Shown here in pieces: positions 36,298 through 44,892 of a stretch of 64,000 nucleotides of DNA (positions are counted from its first letter, which is position 1; each line of letters opens with the position of its first letter). Source of the stretch: Paracoccaceae bacterium. Its GTDB lineage: Bacteria > Pseudomonadota > Alphaproteobacteria > Rhodobacterales > Rhodobacteraceae. The position numbers were made by a program, and so were the translations under genes. The stretch lies in contig JAIXZW010000012.1 in assembly GCA_027489375.1 (NCBI GenBank), positions 62,001 to 126,000 of the forward strand. The letters run 5' to 3'. The notes beneath the pieces are model-generated. The model was not told where the DNA came from, did no database searches, and saw nothing but the letters and a program-made list of their open reading frames with translations.

Positions 36298-37605
36298 TCA
36301 GATGTCGAGCGTGTTCTCATGCTCCCAGCGCGAGAAATGCGACACGAAGCTGTCCCATTCCTTGTGCTTGAGCTTGAGGAAGGCGCTCGAGAACTCCTCG
36401 CCCATCATCGCCTTCAGCGTCTTGTCCTTGTCATATTCCCGCAGCGCATCAAGCAGGTTGAGCGGCAGCTTCGGCGCGCCCTTCACCGTATGGCCCTGCT
36501 GGTACATGTCGATGTCGTAGCGGCGGCCCGGATCGGCCTTGGTGCGCACGCCATCGAGACCCGCCGCGATGATCACGGCCTGCATCAGGTAAGGGTTCGC
36601 CGCCCCGTCGGGCAGGCGCAGCTCGAACCGGCCCGGACCGGGGACACGGACCATATGGGTGCGGTTGTTGCCCGTCCACGTCACCGTGTTCGGCGCCCAT
36701 GTCGCCCCCGACGAGGTGCGCGGCGCGTTGATGCGCTTGTAGCTGTTCACCGTCGGGTTGCAGATCGCGGCCAGCGCCGAGGCGTGCTTCATGATCCCGC
36801 CAAGGAAGTTGCGCCCCTGATCCGACAGCGACAGCTCCTTCGTCGGGTCCGAGAAGGCGTTCTTCTTGCCATCCAGCGACCAGACCGAGATATGCGCATG
36901 GCACCCCGACCCCGTCAGCCCCTTGAAGGGCTTGGGCATGAAGGTGGCGCGGAAGCCGTGCTTTTCGGCCACCGATTTGACCATGAACTTGAAGAAGCTG
37001 TGCTTGTCGGCGGTTTGCAGCGCGTCGTCGTATTTCCAGTTCATCTCGAACTGGCCGATCGCGTCCTCGTGGTCGTTCTGATAGGCTTCCCAGCCCATCT
37101 CGAGCATGTAATCGCAGATTTCGCTGATCACGTCATAGCGGCGCATGATCGCCTGCTGGTCGTAGCAGGGCTTTTCCGCCGTGTCGTAGATGTCCGAACA
37201 GGCATTGCCCTCGGCGTTCAGGATGAAGAATTCCGGCTCCACCCCCGTCTTGACGCGCAGCCCTTCCTTCGCGGCCTCGTCCACCAGCCGTTCCAGCACG
37301 TTGCGCGGCGCTTGCGCCAAGAGCTTGCCGTCCATCACGCAGCGGGCCGCGACCCATGCCACATCCTTCTTCCACGGCAACTGGATGACCGAGGTCGGGT
37401 CCGGCACGGCCATCATGTCGGGATGGGCGGGCGTCAGGTCGAGCCAGGTGGCAAAGCCCGCAAAACCCGCGCCATCCTCGGCCATGTCGTTGATCGCCTG
37501 CGAAGGCACCAGCTTGGCCCGCTGGCCACCGAACAGGTCGGTGTAGGAAATCATGAAGTATTTCACGCCCCGTTCGGCGGCCCAAGCGGCAAGATCGATT
37601 GCCAT
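36298..37605 (-). CDS. gmaS: Gamma-glutamylmethylamide synthetase (glutamine-synthetase family)
   Basis: 435 aa glutamine-synthetase-fold enzyme. It lacks the extra domains of GlnA I and fits the GlnT/GMAS branch that ligates methylamine to glutamate with ATP. Metal and glutamate-binding motifs are present: GVEPEFFILN, GQFEMNWKYDDAL, GSGCHAHISVWS and NRTHMVRVPGPGRFELR. The N-terminus MAIDLAAWAAERGVKYFMIS and the ending SRWEHENTLDI also fit that branch. The decisive context is mgsC, mgsB and mgsA immediately upstream on the same strand and mgdABCD nearby, the complete N-methylglutamate pathway. Without that context it could be read as a type III glutamine synthetase. Confidence 0.88.
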   Translation of the reverse strand: MAIDLAAWAAERGVKYFMISYTDLFGGQRAKLVPSQAINDMAEDGAGFAGFATWLDLTPAHPDMMAVPDPTSVIQLPWKKDVAWVAARCVMDGKLLAQAPRNVLERLVDEAAKEGLRVKTGVEPEFFILNAEGNACSDIYDTAEKPCYDQQAIMRRYDVISEICDYMLEMGWEAYQNDHEDAIGQFEMNWKYDDALQTADKHSFFKFMVKSVAEKHGFRATFMPKPFKGLTGSGCHAHISVWSLDGKKNAFSDPTKELSLSDQGRNFLGGIMKHASALAAICNPTVNSYKRINAPRTSSGATWAPNTVTWTGNNRTHMVRVPGPGRFELRLPDGAANPYLMQAVIIAAGLDGVRTKADPGRRYDIDMYQQGHTVKGAPKLPLNLLDALREYDKDKTLKAMMGEEFSSAFLKLKHKEWDSFVSHFSRWEHENTLDI

Positions 37606-37666
37606 AGTGTAACTCCCTGTCCTGTCTTTTGCCCGGCTTTCTGCCGGTAATTTGTAACGGTGCGGA

Positions 37667-38992
37667 TCAGAAGCCGTTGCGGCCCGGGATCCAGTTTGTG
37701 CCAGCCAGCGGAACCCCCGCCATTGCCGCGCCCTCGATCGTCAGCGCGCAAAGGTCTTCGGGTTCGAGGTTGTGCAGGTGGTTCTTGCCGCAAGCCCGCG
37801 CAATGGTCTGCGCCTCCAGCGTCATCACCTTGAGGAAGTTCTTCAGCCGCCGACCGCCAAGGATCGGATCGAAGCGCTTGTAAAGCTCGGGGTCCTGCGT
37901 GGTGATGCCCGCGGGGTCGCGGCCTTCGTGCCAGTCGTCATAGGCGCCCGCCGTGGTGCCAAGCTTGTTGTATTCGGCCTCGAGTGCCGGATCGTTGTCG
38001 CCCAGCGCCACCAGCGCCGCCGTGCCGATGGCAACCGCATCCGCGCCCAAGGCCATCGCCTTGGCCACATCCGCGCCCGACCGGATCCCGCCCGACACGA
38101 TCAGCTGCACCTTGCGATGCATGCCGAGGTCTTGCAGCGCCTTAACCGCCAGCGGGATACAGGCCAGGATCGGCATGCCGACGTTTTCGATGAACACGTC
38201 CTGCGTCGCCGCCGTGCCGCCCTGCATCCCGTCCAGAACCACGACGTCGGCACCTGCCTTCACGGCCAGCGCGGTGTCGTAATAGGGACGCGCGCCGCCG
38301 ACCTTGACGTAGATCGGCTTTTCCCAATCCGTGATCTCGCGGATTTCAAGGATCTTGATTTCCAGATCATCGGGCCCGGTCCAGTCGGGGTGACGGCAGG
38401 CCGAGCGCTGGTCGATCCCCTTGGGCAGGTTGCGCATCATGGCGACGCGGTCGGAGATCTTCTGCCCCAGCAGCATCCCGCCGCCGCCCGGCTTTGCACC
38501 CTGACCAACCACCACTTCGATGGCATCGGCGCGGCGCAGGTCGTCGGGGTTCATGCCGTAACGGCTGGGCAGGTATTGGTAGACCAGCGTCTTGGAATGC
38601 CCGCGCTCTTCTTCCGTCATCCCCCCGTCACCCGTGGTGGTCGAGGTTCCGGCGGCCGATGCGCCACGGCCAAGCGCCTCTTTCGCGGGGCCGGACAGAG
38701 CGCCGAAGGACATGCCCGCGATGGTCACGGGAATATCCAGATGGATCGGCTTCTTCGCATAGCGCGTGCCAAGCCAGACGTCCGTCGCGCATTTCTCGCG
38801 GTAGCCTTCCAGCGGGTAACGGCTGATCGACGCGCCAAGGAACAGCAGGTCGTCGAAATGCGGCAGCTTGCGCTTCGACCCGCCGCCGCGGATGTCGTAG
38901 ATGCCCGTGGCGGCAGCGCGCCGGATTTCGGCGTTGATGTCGTTGGAAAAGGTCCACGACTGTTTCGGCGGCGTATGGGGAAAATCGGTCAT
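37667..38992 (-). CDS. mgsC: N-methylglutamate synthase subunit C (FMN-binding glutamate-synthase family)
   Basis: 441 aa, homologous to the FMN-binding core of the large glutamate synthase subunit (also called GlxD). Flavin-site segments are visible: MSFGALSGPAKEALGRGASAAG, GGGGMLLGQKISDRVA, VVLDGMQGGTAATQDVFIENVG and [25 protein letters not shown]. In the synthase it catalyses exchange of methylamine/ammonia onto glutamate. It sits 13 bases after mgsB and 61 before gmaS, so mgsA-mgsB-mgsC-gmaS is one transcription unit. Confidence 0.9.
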   Translation of the reverse strand: MTDFPHTPPKQSWTFSNDINAEIRRAAATGIYDIRGGGSKRKLPHFDDLLFLGASISRYPLEGYREKCATDVWLGTRYAKKPIHLDIPVTIAGMSFGALSGPAKEALGRGASAAGTSTTTGDGGMTEEERGHSKTLVYQYLPSRYGMNPDDLRRADAIEVVVGQGAKPGGGGMLLGQKISDRVAMMRNLPKGIDQRSACRHPDWTGPDDLEIKILEIREITDWEKPIYVKVGGARPYYDTALAVKAGADVVVLDGMQGGTAATQDVFIENVGMPILACIPLAVKALQDLGMHRKVQLIVSGGIRSGADVAKAMALGADAVAIGTAALVALGDNDPALEAEYNKLGTTAGAYDDWHEGRDPAGITTQDPELYKRFDPILGGRRLKNFLKVMTLEAQTIARACGKNHLHNLEPEDLCALTIEGAAMAGVPLAGTNWIPGRNGF

Positions 38993-39005
38993 GTGAAGGT
39001 GGACC

Positions 39006-39695
39006 TCAGTAAGACGACGCGTTGTCGATATTGAAGGTGTAAAGCTTGCGGGCCGAACCGTAGCGCTTGAACTCTTCCGGCTTGGCCAGATGGTCCGCCT
39101 CGCCCCGCTTCAGCAGGTCGGCAAGGATGGCGATATGCTCGGGGCGCATCTCTTTCTCGATGCAGTCGGCCCCCAGCGATTTCACCGAACCGCGCACGAA
39201 CAGCCGCGCTTCGTAAAGGGAATCACCCAGCGCCTCGCCCGCATCGCCCAGCACGACCATGTTGCCCGACTGCGCCATGAAGGCCGACATGTGCCCGATG
39301 TTGCCATGCACGACGATGTCGATGCCTTTCATCGAAATCCCGCAGCGGCTCGAGGCATTGCCCTTGATCACCAGAAGCCCGCCGCGCCCCGTGGCACCTG
39401 CATACTGGCTTGCGTCACCGTCGATGATGACCGTGCCGGACATCATGTTTTCCGCAACCCCCGGACCGGCCGAGCCTTTGACGCGGACGGTCGCCTGCTT
39501 GTTCATGCCGGCGCAGTAGTAGCCCGTGGACCCGCGCACCGTCACATCGACGGGGGCATCCAGACCCACGGCGATGGCATGCGCGCCCTTCGGGTTCACG
39601 ATCTCCCACGCGGTTTCGTTGGTCTGGCCCTTCAGCGCGTGAAGCTTTTCGTTCAATTGGCGCAGGCCCTGCGCCTCGAGGTCGAATGTCTGCAT
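39006..39695 (-). CDS. mgsB: N-methylglutamate synthase subunit B (GXGXG-domain protein)
   Basis: 229 aa made almost only of the right-handed beta-helix GXGXG domain that forms the C-terminal part of glutamate synthase GltB (also called GlxC). The helix repeats are easy to see: VTVRGSTGYYCAGMN, VRVKGSAGPGVAENM, VIIDGDASQYAGATGRGG, VIKGNASSRCGISMKG, VVHGNIGHMSAFMAQSG. It is a structural subunit between the amidotransferase-like MgsA and FMN-binding MgsC. Only 3 bases separate it from mgsA. Confidence 0.9.
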   Translation of the reverse strand: MQTFDLEAQGLRQLNEKLHALKGQTNETAWEIVNPKGAHAIAVGLDAPVDVTVRGSTGYYCAGMNKQATVRVKGSAGPGVAENMMSGTVIIDGDASQYAGATGRGGLLVIKGNASSRCGISMKGIDIVVHGNIGHMSAFMAQSGNMVVLGDAGEALGDSLYEARLFVRGSVKSLGADCIEKEMRPEHIAILADLLKRGEADHLAKPEEFKRYGSARKLYTFNIDNASSY

Positions 39696-39698
39696 GAC

Positions 39699-40595
39699 TC
39701 AGCGTTCCCAGAAGTAAACAGTGGCGGGCTCCGGCTCCCAGACGCGGGCAGCATCGATGCCCGGCAGGTTGACCATCGCGCGGTATTCGGACCCGAAGGC
39801 GACATATTGGTCGGTTTCGGCCATCACGGCGGGCTTGCAGGCGATCGGGTCGCGCACCACGCCGAAGCCGTTCTTGGTGCCCACGACAAAGGTGAAGAAC
39901 CCGTCGAGGTCGGTGAGCGTGGCTTCCATCGCCTCGCCCAGTTTCGCGCCCTCCTGCAGCTTGTGGCTGATGAAGGCGGCGGCGACCTCGGTGTCGTTCT
40001 CTGTCTCGAAGCTCATGCCCGCCTGACGCAGTACGCGCCGCACCGAATTGTGGTTCGACAGCGACCCGTTATGCACAAGGCACTGGTCCGATCCGGTCGA
40101 GAAGGGGTGCGCCCCCATCGTGGTGACAGCCGATTCCGTCGCCATGCGGGTGTGGCCGATGCCGTGCGTGCCGGACATGCGCGCCACTTCGAAGCGCGCG
40201 GCCACATCCTTGGGCAAGCCCACTTCCTTATAGATTTCAATGCCTTCTCCGGCGCTCATCACCTTGGCGGCGGGGCGCAGGGTTTTCAGCGCATGGCGCG
40301 CGGCCTCAAGCCGGTCCTCCGGCACCTCAAGCACCATATGGGTGTCCTTGACCGTGCCCGTCACCTTGCCGGCGACCGCCTTGCCAAGGTCGTCGGCCAG
40401 CGAGGCAAAGTCGGCGTCGGGGTTGGCCGATTGCACCGTCAGCTTCGCCTTGCCCTTTTCGGGGCGGCCATAGATCGCGATTCCCGCCGAATCGGGGCCG
40501 CGGTCGGTCATGGTGATCAGCATGTCAGTAAGCATCTCGCCGAGCTTCGGCTCGAGCTTTGGGTCCTTCAGGAACAGACCGACGATTCCGCACAT
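39699..40595 (-). CDS. mgsA: N-methylglutamate synthase subunit A (class II glutamine amidotransferase-like)
   Basis: 298 aa Ntn-hydrolase domain, also called GlxB. The N-terminus MCGIVGLFLKD exposes Cys2 as the nucleophile after Met removal; TDRGPDSAGIAIYG, GHTRMATESAVTTMGAHPF and VHNGSLSNHNSVR complete the GATase II site. In this pathway the substrate is probably gamma-glutamylmethylamide rather than glutamine. It is the first gene of mgsABC-gmaS; a 260-base divergent spacer separates it from the small-membrane-protein operon. That spacer contains GTTTTACCG and a GTTTC-N9-GAAAC inverted repeat, candidate control sites. Confidence 0.9.
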   Translation of the reverse strand: MCGIVGLFLKDPKLEPKLGEMLTDMLITMTDRGPDSAGIAIYGRPEKGKAKLTVQSANPDADFASLADDLGKAVAGKVTGTVKDTHMVLEVPEDRLEAARHALKTLRPAAKVMSAGEGIEIYKEVGLPKDVAARFEVARMSGTHGIGHTRMATESAVTTMGAHPFSTGSDQCLVHNGSLSNHNSVRRVLRQAGMSFETENDTEVAAAFISHKLQEGAKLGEAMEATLTDLDGFFTFVVGTKNGFGVVRDPIACKPAVMAETDQYVAFGSEYRAMVNLPGIDAARVWEPEPATVYFWER

Positions 40596-40855
40596 GGCGT
40601 CGACTCCTTTGTTCGTCTCTCGTCGTCACGCTAGCAAACCTGTTTTACCGTTTCAACTGACAAGAAACATTTTTTACTAGGGGGTAAGGCGGCCCCGTTT
40701 TGTGGCGAAGTTTTCAAACGGCAAGATTTTTAGGCAAAGGTTTTGACAGACGGTTGGGCCTGTGTTTCCCTCGGGCAAAATAAGTTCACGCATAGCGAAC
40801 TCCGGCGCGCATCGGCCCGACGCGCAGGGGATAAAAAGGGCCAAGGGAGGAAACT

Positions 40856-41146
40856 GTGAACGACCTGAATGCAAGGATCACATCCATGCACCGGCGCGAT
40901 GTCACCGTCGCCTGGGGCTTCATCATCGGTTTGTGGGTTGCCATGTTCTTCGTCGCCATCGCCACATGGGACCTCGCGCCCAACGGCACGGCGCGTATCC
41001 TGCTCCTGATCGGAGGAGTGATCGTCCTGACATTCAACACCGCCGCGATCATGGCGATGTTGGCGCATTACCGCGAAGACCGCGACTTCATGTACGGGCT
41101 GGACATCAAGTTCCTTGATGAAGCCCGCGCGGCGAAAAGGGGCTGA
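40856..41146 (+). CDS. Small two-helix membrane protein, first gene of a permease operon
   Basis: 96 aa from GTG at 40856 behind GGGAGG. Two membrane segments (GFIIGLWVAMFFVAIATW, about 21-38, and ILLLIGGVIVLTFNTAAIMAM, about 48-68) with basic flanks predict both ends in the cytoplasm (tail: DEARAAKRG). The second helix carries a buried Asn-Thr pair. No family is recognised. It leads an operon of four genes ending in an APC permease, divergent from mgsABC-gmaS, so a role as transporter accessory subunit for amine uptake is the leading guess. Confidence 0.8.
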   Translation: MNDLNARITSMHRRDVTVAWGFIIGLWVAMFFVAIATWDLAPNGTARILLLIGGVIVLTFNTAAIMAMLAHYREDRDFMYGLDIKFLDEARAAKRG

Positions 41147-41149
41147 GAC

Positions 41150-41530
41150 ATGGCACGCTATACCCCACCCCCGCAAAGCAAGATCGGCCAGATGATCGAC
41201 GTGATCGTGCTGCTGATCCTGTCCATCGGCGCGCTTTACATCCCGCTCTGGCTCGGCCTTGCCGGATCGGCAAAGACGCCGCTCACCGCCGACAATCCGA
41301 CCTGGGAAAGCCTCGGCCAGAACCCGACGATGGTGGAGCGCTGGAACCAGCTCGGCTTTGCCGATCCGGCCTCGGCGCATGACATGATCACCGCCCGCTT
41401 CGACTATTCCTTCACCTGGGGCGCGATGGCGCTGATGGTCGTGGTCATCGCGGGCTACTTCGCCCTCATGCTGCGGCTTTCCGAAAAGGAATACCGCGAA
41501 GTGATCGACGAAAAGTTCGAGCGGCGCTGA
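41150..41530 (+). CDS. Small two-helix membrane protein, second gene of the permease operon
   Basis: 126 aa, starting 3 bases after the previous stop, with AAAAGGGG as ribosome binding site. Helix 1 is MIDVIVLLILSIGALYIPLWLGLAG (about 15-39), helix 2 GAMALMVVVIAGYFALMLRL (about 91-110). Between them lies a roughly 50-residue probably periplasmic loop (DNPTWESLGQNPTMVERWNQLGF is its core, quoted only in part). The charged tail EKEYREVIDEKFERR would be cytoplasmic. Unrecognised. The sizeable exposed loop is unusual for so small a protein and could contact a substrate or a binding partner. Confidence 0.8.
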   Translation: MARYTPPPQSKIGQMIDVIVLLILSIGALYIPLWLGLAGSAKTPLTADNPTWESLGQNPTMVERWNQLGFADPASAHDMITARFDYSFTWGAMALMVVVIAGYFALMLRLSEKEYREVIDEKFERR

Positions 41531-41548
41531 AAGCGAAGGATCAGGGAC

Positions 41549-41710
41549 ATGTGGACATTCCTCGAATACGCAGCCTGGGCCGCTTCGGCCGCCTTCGCGC
41601 TGCATATGATCTATGACTGGTACAAGACCGACACGACCTATTCCGAAGACGTCCTCACCTCATCCCGCGAAGGCGAGATCGAGGCGATGACCGAACAGCA
41701 CAAGATGTAA
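41549..41710 (+). CDS. 53-aa single-helix membrane protein, third gene of the permease operon
   Basis: Short gene with a good ribosome binding site (GAAGGATCAGGG before ATG at 41549). Residues 3-23 (TFLEYAAWAASAAFALHMIY) form one membrane helix; the rest (DWYKTDTTYSEDVLTSS and an acidic, polar tail) is soluble. It ends 10 bases before the permease start. No family is recognised, but the tight spacing in a four-gene run supports it being real. Such one-helix proteins often stabilise or regulate a partner transporter. Confidence 0.7.
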   Translation: MWTFLEYAAWAASAAFALHMIYDWYKTDTTYSEDVLTSSREGEIEAMTEQHKM

Positions 41711-41720
41711 GGGGGCGAAA

Positions 41721-43160
41721 ATGGCAGATTTCGACATCACTTCGCCCACAATGGACGGCATTGCCTCTCATGGCACCAAGGTGGGCCTTGCCCGCGTTCT
41801 CGGCCCCGCGCACGTCTGGGCGCTTGGCGTGGGGATCGTGCTCGTGGGCGAATACATGGGCTGGAACTTCGCCGTGGGCAAAGGCGGGGCTTACGCCGCG
41901 CTGATCGCCTGCTGGTTCGCGGGCATCCTCTATTCCTGCGTCGCCATGATCGACTCCGAGGTCACATCGACCGTCGCAGCGGCAGGCGGGCAATACACCC
42001 AGGCCAAACACATCGTCGGCCCGCTCATGGCCTTCAACGTCGGCCTCTACCTCGTCTTCGCCTACACGATGCTCGAGGCGGGCAACGCCATCACCCTCGG
42101 CTACCTCATCTCCGAGGCGGCACGGATGACGGCGGGGGTGACAGACCTCGACCAGCGGCCCTTCATCATCCTGTCGATCATGTTCCTTGCATGGTTGAAC
42201 TTCCGCGGGGTGCTGGCGACGCTGACCTTCAACCTCGTCATCACGGCCTTCGCCTTCTGCGCCATCCTCGTGCTCTTCTTCGCCTCGGCCCCGTGGAGCG
42301 CGGACAGCCCGCTCGCCCATGCCGAGCTGATGTCGGGGCAGGCGGCGCTTCCCTATGGCTGGATCGGCGTTCTGGCGGCGATGCACTTCGGGCTGTGGTT
42401 CTACCTCGGCATCGAGGGCACCACCCAAGCGGCGGAAGAGGTGCGCTCGCCCGCGCGTTCGCTCCCCTTCGGCACGCTGGCGGGCATCATGACGCTGCTC
42501 ATCGCGGCGACGCTGACGTGGTATATCTGCGTGGGCTTCCTGCCTTGGGAATATCTCGGTGACGGCGTGAACGGGGCGGTGGCACCGCTCTTCAGCGCGG
42601 CGCAGATGACGGGGTCCAATTTCCTCATCATCGTGCTGGGGGTCGGGACGCTCTTTGCCACGCTGGCCTCGGCCAACGGCTGCATCAACGATGCGTCGCG
42701 GGCGTGGTTCTCGATGGGGCGCGACCATTACCTGCCGCAATGGTTCGGGGCCGTGCATCCGAAATACCGCACGCCCTACCGGTCGATCATCTTCCTCGTG
42801 CCGATCGCGCTGATCTTCGCGCTTGGCGCACCGCTGGATCAGGTGATCACCTTCTCGATCCTGTCGGGGTTGCTCGGCTATACCTTCATGCCGATCAACA
42901 TCATCCTGTTCCGCCGCAAATGGCCGCTCGACACGATCAAGCGCGGCTATGTCCACCCGTTCCACCCGATCCCGGCCATCGTGCTGCTGGCGCTCTGCTC
43001 GCTCACCTATTTTGCCGTGTTCCTTGGCTACGGGACGCAGCTCATCGCGATGGTCAGCTTCTACATCGTGGTGTCGCTGTGGTTCCACTTCTGGCGCTAC
43101 CGCTTCGTGAAGCGGGCGGACCAGTTCACCATGCCTTGGCCGAAACCCAAGGGCTACTGA
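41721..43160 (+). CDS. APC-superfamily amino-acid/amine permease
   Basis: 479 aa, about 12 membrane segments. The first helix region ALGVGIVLVGEYMGWNFAVGKGG and the long EGTTQAAEEVRSPARSLPFG loop match the ethanolamine-permease branch of the APC family (2.A.3.5), including the GIEGTTQAAEE-like motif. Later segments LGVGTLFATLASANGCINDASRAWFSMGRDHYLP fit the same family. Set between mgs and mgd gene sets and behind three small membrane proteins, it probably imports methylamine or a related small amine, or N-methylated glutamate compounds. Specificity is inferred from context only. Confidence 0.85.
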   Translation: MADFDITSPTMDGIASHGTKVGLARVLGPAHVWALGVGIVLVGEYMGWNFAVGKGGAYAALIACWFAGILYSCVAMIDSEVTSTVAAAGGQYTQAKHIVGPLMAFNVGLYLVFAYTMLEAGNAITLGYLISEAARMTAGVTDLDQRPFIILSIMFLAWLNFRGVLATLTFNLVITAFAFCAILVLFFASAPWSADSPLAHAELMSGQAALPYGWIGVLAAMHFGLWFYLGIEGTTQAAEEVRSPARSLPFGTLAGIMTLLIAATLTWYICVGFLPWEYLGDGVNGAVAPLFSAAQMTGSNFLIIVLGVGTLFATLASANGCINDASRAWFSMGRDHYLPQWFGAVHPKYRTPYRSIIFLVPIALIFALGAPLDQVITFSILSGLLGYTFMPINIILFRRKWPLDTIKRGYVHPFHPIPAIVLLALCSLTYFAVFLGYGTQLIAMVSFYIVVSLWFHFWRYRFVKRADQFTMPWPKPKGY

Positions 43161-43223
43161 ACCCCTCCGGCCCGCCCGCAACGGCGGGCCGGATCATTTG
43201 CAGGTCCTTTTGCAGGTCATCGC

Positions 43224-43904
43224 ATGTTCCTTGCCGAAAGCCTCCTCCTTTCCGCCCTTGCCGCGCTGCTCGTCGCGGTCGTCGTGCTGTCAAAGCGGCG
43301 CGAGGGCAGGGTGATGGTCCGCCGTGCTGCCCTGCTCGACCCTTGCCGCCCGCTCTTTGCCGATACAGTGCTGCGCCCCGATCCGATGGGCTTTCCGCGC
43401 ATGGCAGGCACAGCCCACGGTCTGCGCTGGGATGTGCAGGTGGTGCCTGACGCGCTGGCGGTGCGCAAACTGCCCGCGCTCTGGCTGCTGGTCAGCCTGC
43501 CGGACCCGATGCCGGTCCCCGCCACGCTGCACCTGATGCTGCGCCCCACGGGGGCCGAGGGTTTCACCCGCTTCCGCAGCCTGCCGCTGCAACTCGACCT
43601 GCCCGAGGGTTTCCCGACCGATGCCGCCCTGCGCTGCGACCATCCCGCCGCTCTGGCATATGCCGACCTGATGCGCCCGCTCTTGCCGCTGTGGGGCGAC
43701 AGGCTCAAGGAAATCATCCTCTCCCCCAAAGGCCTGCGCGTCACGCTTTTGATGGAGGAAGCGGACCGCAAGAATTACCTGATCCTGCGCCAGACCGATC
43801 TTGGCCAATCCCCCGCCGATCCCGCCGCCCTGTCCCGCGCGCTTCTGGCGCTGTCGGACCTGCGCGCACGCCTTGCAGACCCGAAGGAAAGAACCGCCGC
43901 ATGA
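43224..43904 (+). CDS. Membrane-anchored protein of unknown function
   Basis: 226 aa. One N-terminal helix (LLLSALAALLVAVVVLSK, about 7-24) is followed by a soluble domain with alternating hydrophobic strands (LWLLVSLPDPMPVPATLHLML, RFRSLPLQLDLPEGF). Unrecognised. It overlaps the next gene by 4 bases (ATGA), so they form a two-gene unit on the plus strand, 63 bases after the permease. Whether it belongs to the amine-uptake operon is unclear. Confidence 0.7.
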   Translation: MFLAESLLLSALAALLVAVVVLSKRREGRVMVRRAALLDPCRPLFADTVLRPDPMGFPRMAGTAHGLRWDVQVVPDALAVRKLPALWLLVSLPDPMPVPATLHLMLRPTGAEGFTRFRSLPLQLDLPEGFPTDAALRCDHPAALAYADLMRPLLPLWGDRLKEIILSPKGLRVTLLMEEADRKNYLILRQTDLGQSPADPAALSRALLALSDLRARLADPKERTAA

Positions 43905-44173
43905 AAGCCCCGATGCACCCCTATGCCGTGGCCGCCCTTGCCATCCTGCTTCCCGGCATGGGACAGGTCGCCAACGGCCAACCGAAACGCGGGCTGGTGT
44001 TCGTGTTCTTCATCCTGCTTCTGGGCGCGCTGACGGCAAAGACCGCATCGCCCGACGTGTCGATCATCGGCCGCTACGCGGGCGGCATCTTCATCTACGC
44101 GCTCTCGCTCTACGATGCCTACCGCCTCGCACGGCTGCGATTCGAGATCTGGCGCCGCGCCGCTCAGGCCTGA
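43901..44173 (+). CDS. Small TM2-like membrane protein
   Basis: 90 aa. Two hydrophobic segments (YAVAALAILLPGMGQVANGQ and LVFVFFILLLGALTA) around PGMGQVANGQPKRG, a motif resembling the 'PGxGQxYxGQ' turn of TM2-domain proteins, plus a third weaker helix (GGIFIYALSLYDAYRLA). Coupled to the 226-aa gene by an ATGA overlap and convergent (10-base overlap) with the XRE regulator. Function unknown. Confidence 0.7.
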   Translation: MKAPMHPYAVAALAILLPGMGQVANGQPKRGLVFVFFILLLGALTAKTASPDVSIIGRYAGGIFIYALSLYDAYRLARLRFEIWRRAAQA

Positions 44174-44820
44174 GGGTAGGAGATGATCGACAGATACCGC
44201 GCGGGTAGCTTGATCAGCACCTCCGGCCCGTGCTGCGCATCGGCGTCGAACAGCAGGCTGTCCCCCGGTTCGAGGTGAAAGAGCTTGTCACCATGCCGGT
44301 ACTGAACCTCGCCCTCCAGCATGAACAGAAGCTCGATCCCATCATGCTGGAAGGTGGGGAAAACGTCCGAATCCTTGGTCAGGGTGATGACATAGGGTTC
44401 CACCACCACCCCCGAATTGTTCGACCCGATATGGCCGAGCAGGTGATACTGGTGCCCCGCCCGCGTCCCGCGCCGTTCGATTTCAACATGTTGCCCCGCC
44501 TTCACATGCTGCACCTCGCGCCGCTCCTCGAAGCCGCGGAAGAAGCTGGTGATGGGGGTCGAGAAAGCGTGCGACAGGATTTGCAGCGTGGTGAGCGAGG
44601 GCGAGGTGATCCCGTTCTCGATCTTCGACAGCATCCCGATCGACAGCCCCGTGGCCGAAGCAAGGTCCGCAACCGTCATCCCCTGCTGGCGGCGAAAGGC
44701 GCGGACCGACCGGCCGATGGCCAGTTCCAGATTGCGTTCCGACAATTCCCGCACACGGTGCGGGTCTTGGTCGAAAGCCGGTTTCGAACGGGGCAGGGAG
44801 GTGTCGTCGAAATCTTCCAT
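44164..44820 (-). CDS. XRE-family regulator with C-terminal cupin domain
   Basis: 218 aa. The HTH_3 domain is clear (RAFRRQQGMTVADLASATGLSIGMLSKIENGITSPSLTTL is its core, quoted only in part), followed by a cupin barrel (FQHDGIELLFMLEGEVQYRHGD ... HLEPGDSLLFDADAQHGPEVL). This is a common architecture for regulators of amine and amino-acid metabolism. The ATG at 44820 (MEDFDD) was chosen; an upstream in-frame extension crosses the promoter. It is divergent from a GlxA-type activator, with three ACCA repeats at exact 12-bp steps between them, the likely operator. It may control mgs/mgd genes. Confidence 0.88.
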   Translation of the reverse strand: MEDFDDTSLPRSKPAFDQDPHRVRELSERNLELAIGRSVRAFRRQQGMTVADLASATGLSIGMLSKIENGITSPSLTTLQILSHAFSTPITSFFRGFEERREVQHVKAGQHVEIERRGTRAGHQYHLLGHIGSNNSGVVVEPYVITLTKDSDVFPTFQHDGIELLFMLEGEVQYRHGDKLFHLEPGDSLLFDADAQHGPEVLIKLPARYLSIISYPQA

Positions 44821-44840
44821 GGCGCATTTCTTCGTTGCTT

Positions 44841-44872
44841 TCACCAATAGGATTACCAATTATTTTACCACG
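44841..44872. promoter_or_regulatory. Three ACCA direct repeats at 12-bp spacing
   Basis: ACCA begins at 44843, 44855 and 44867, each preceded by pyrimidine or T-rich sequence (TTTCACCA, GATTACCA, TTTTACCA). The array lies in the 72-bp divergent spacer between the XRE-cupin and GlxA-type regulators. A related TTTTACC occurs in the mgsA spacer (about 40643-40649). Confidence 0.5.
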
Positions 44873-44892
44873 AGGAAAGAAGGGATAGGCAA

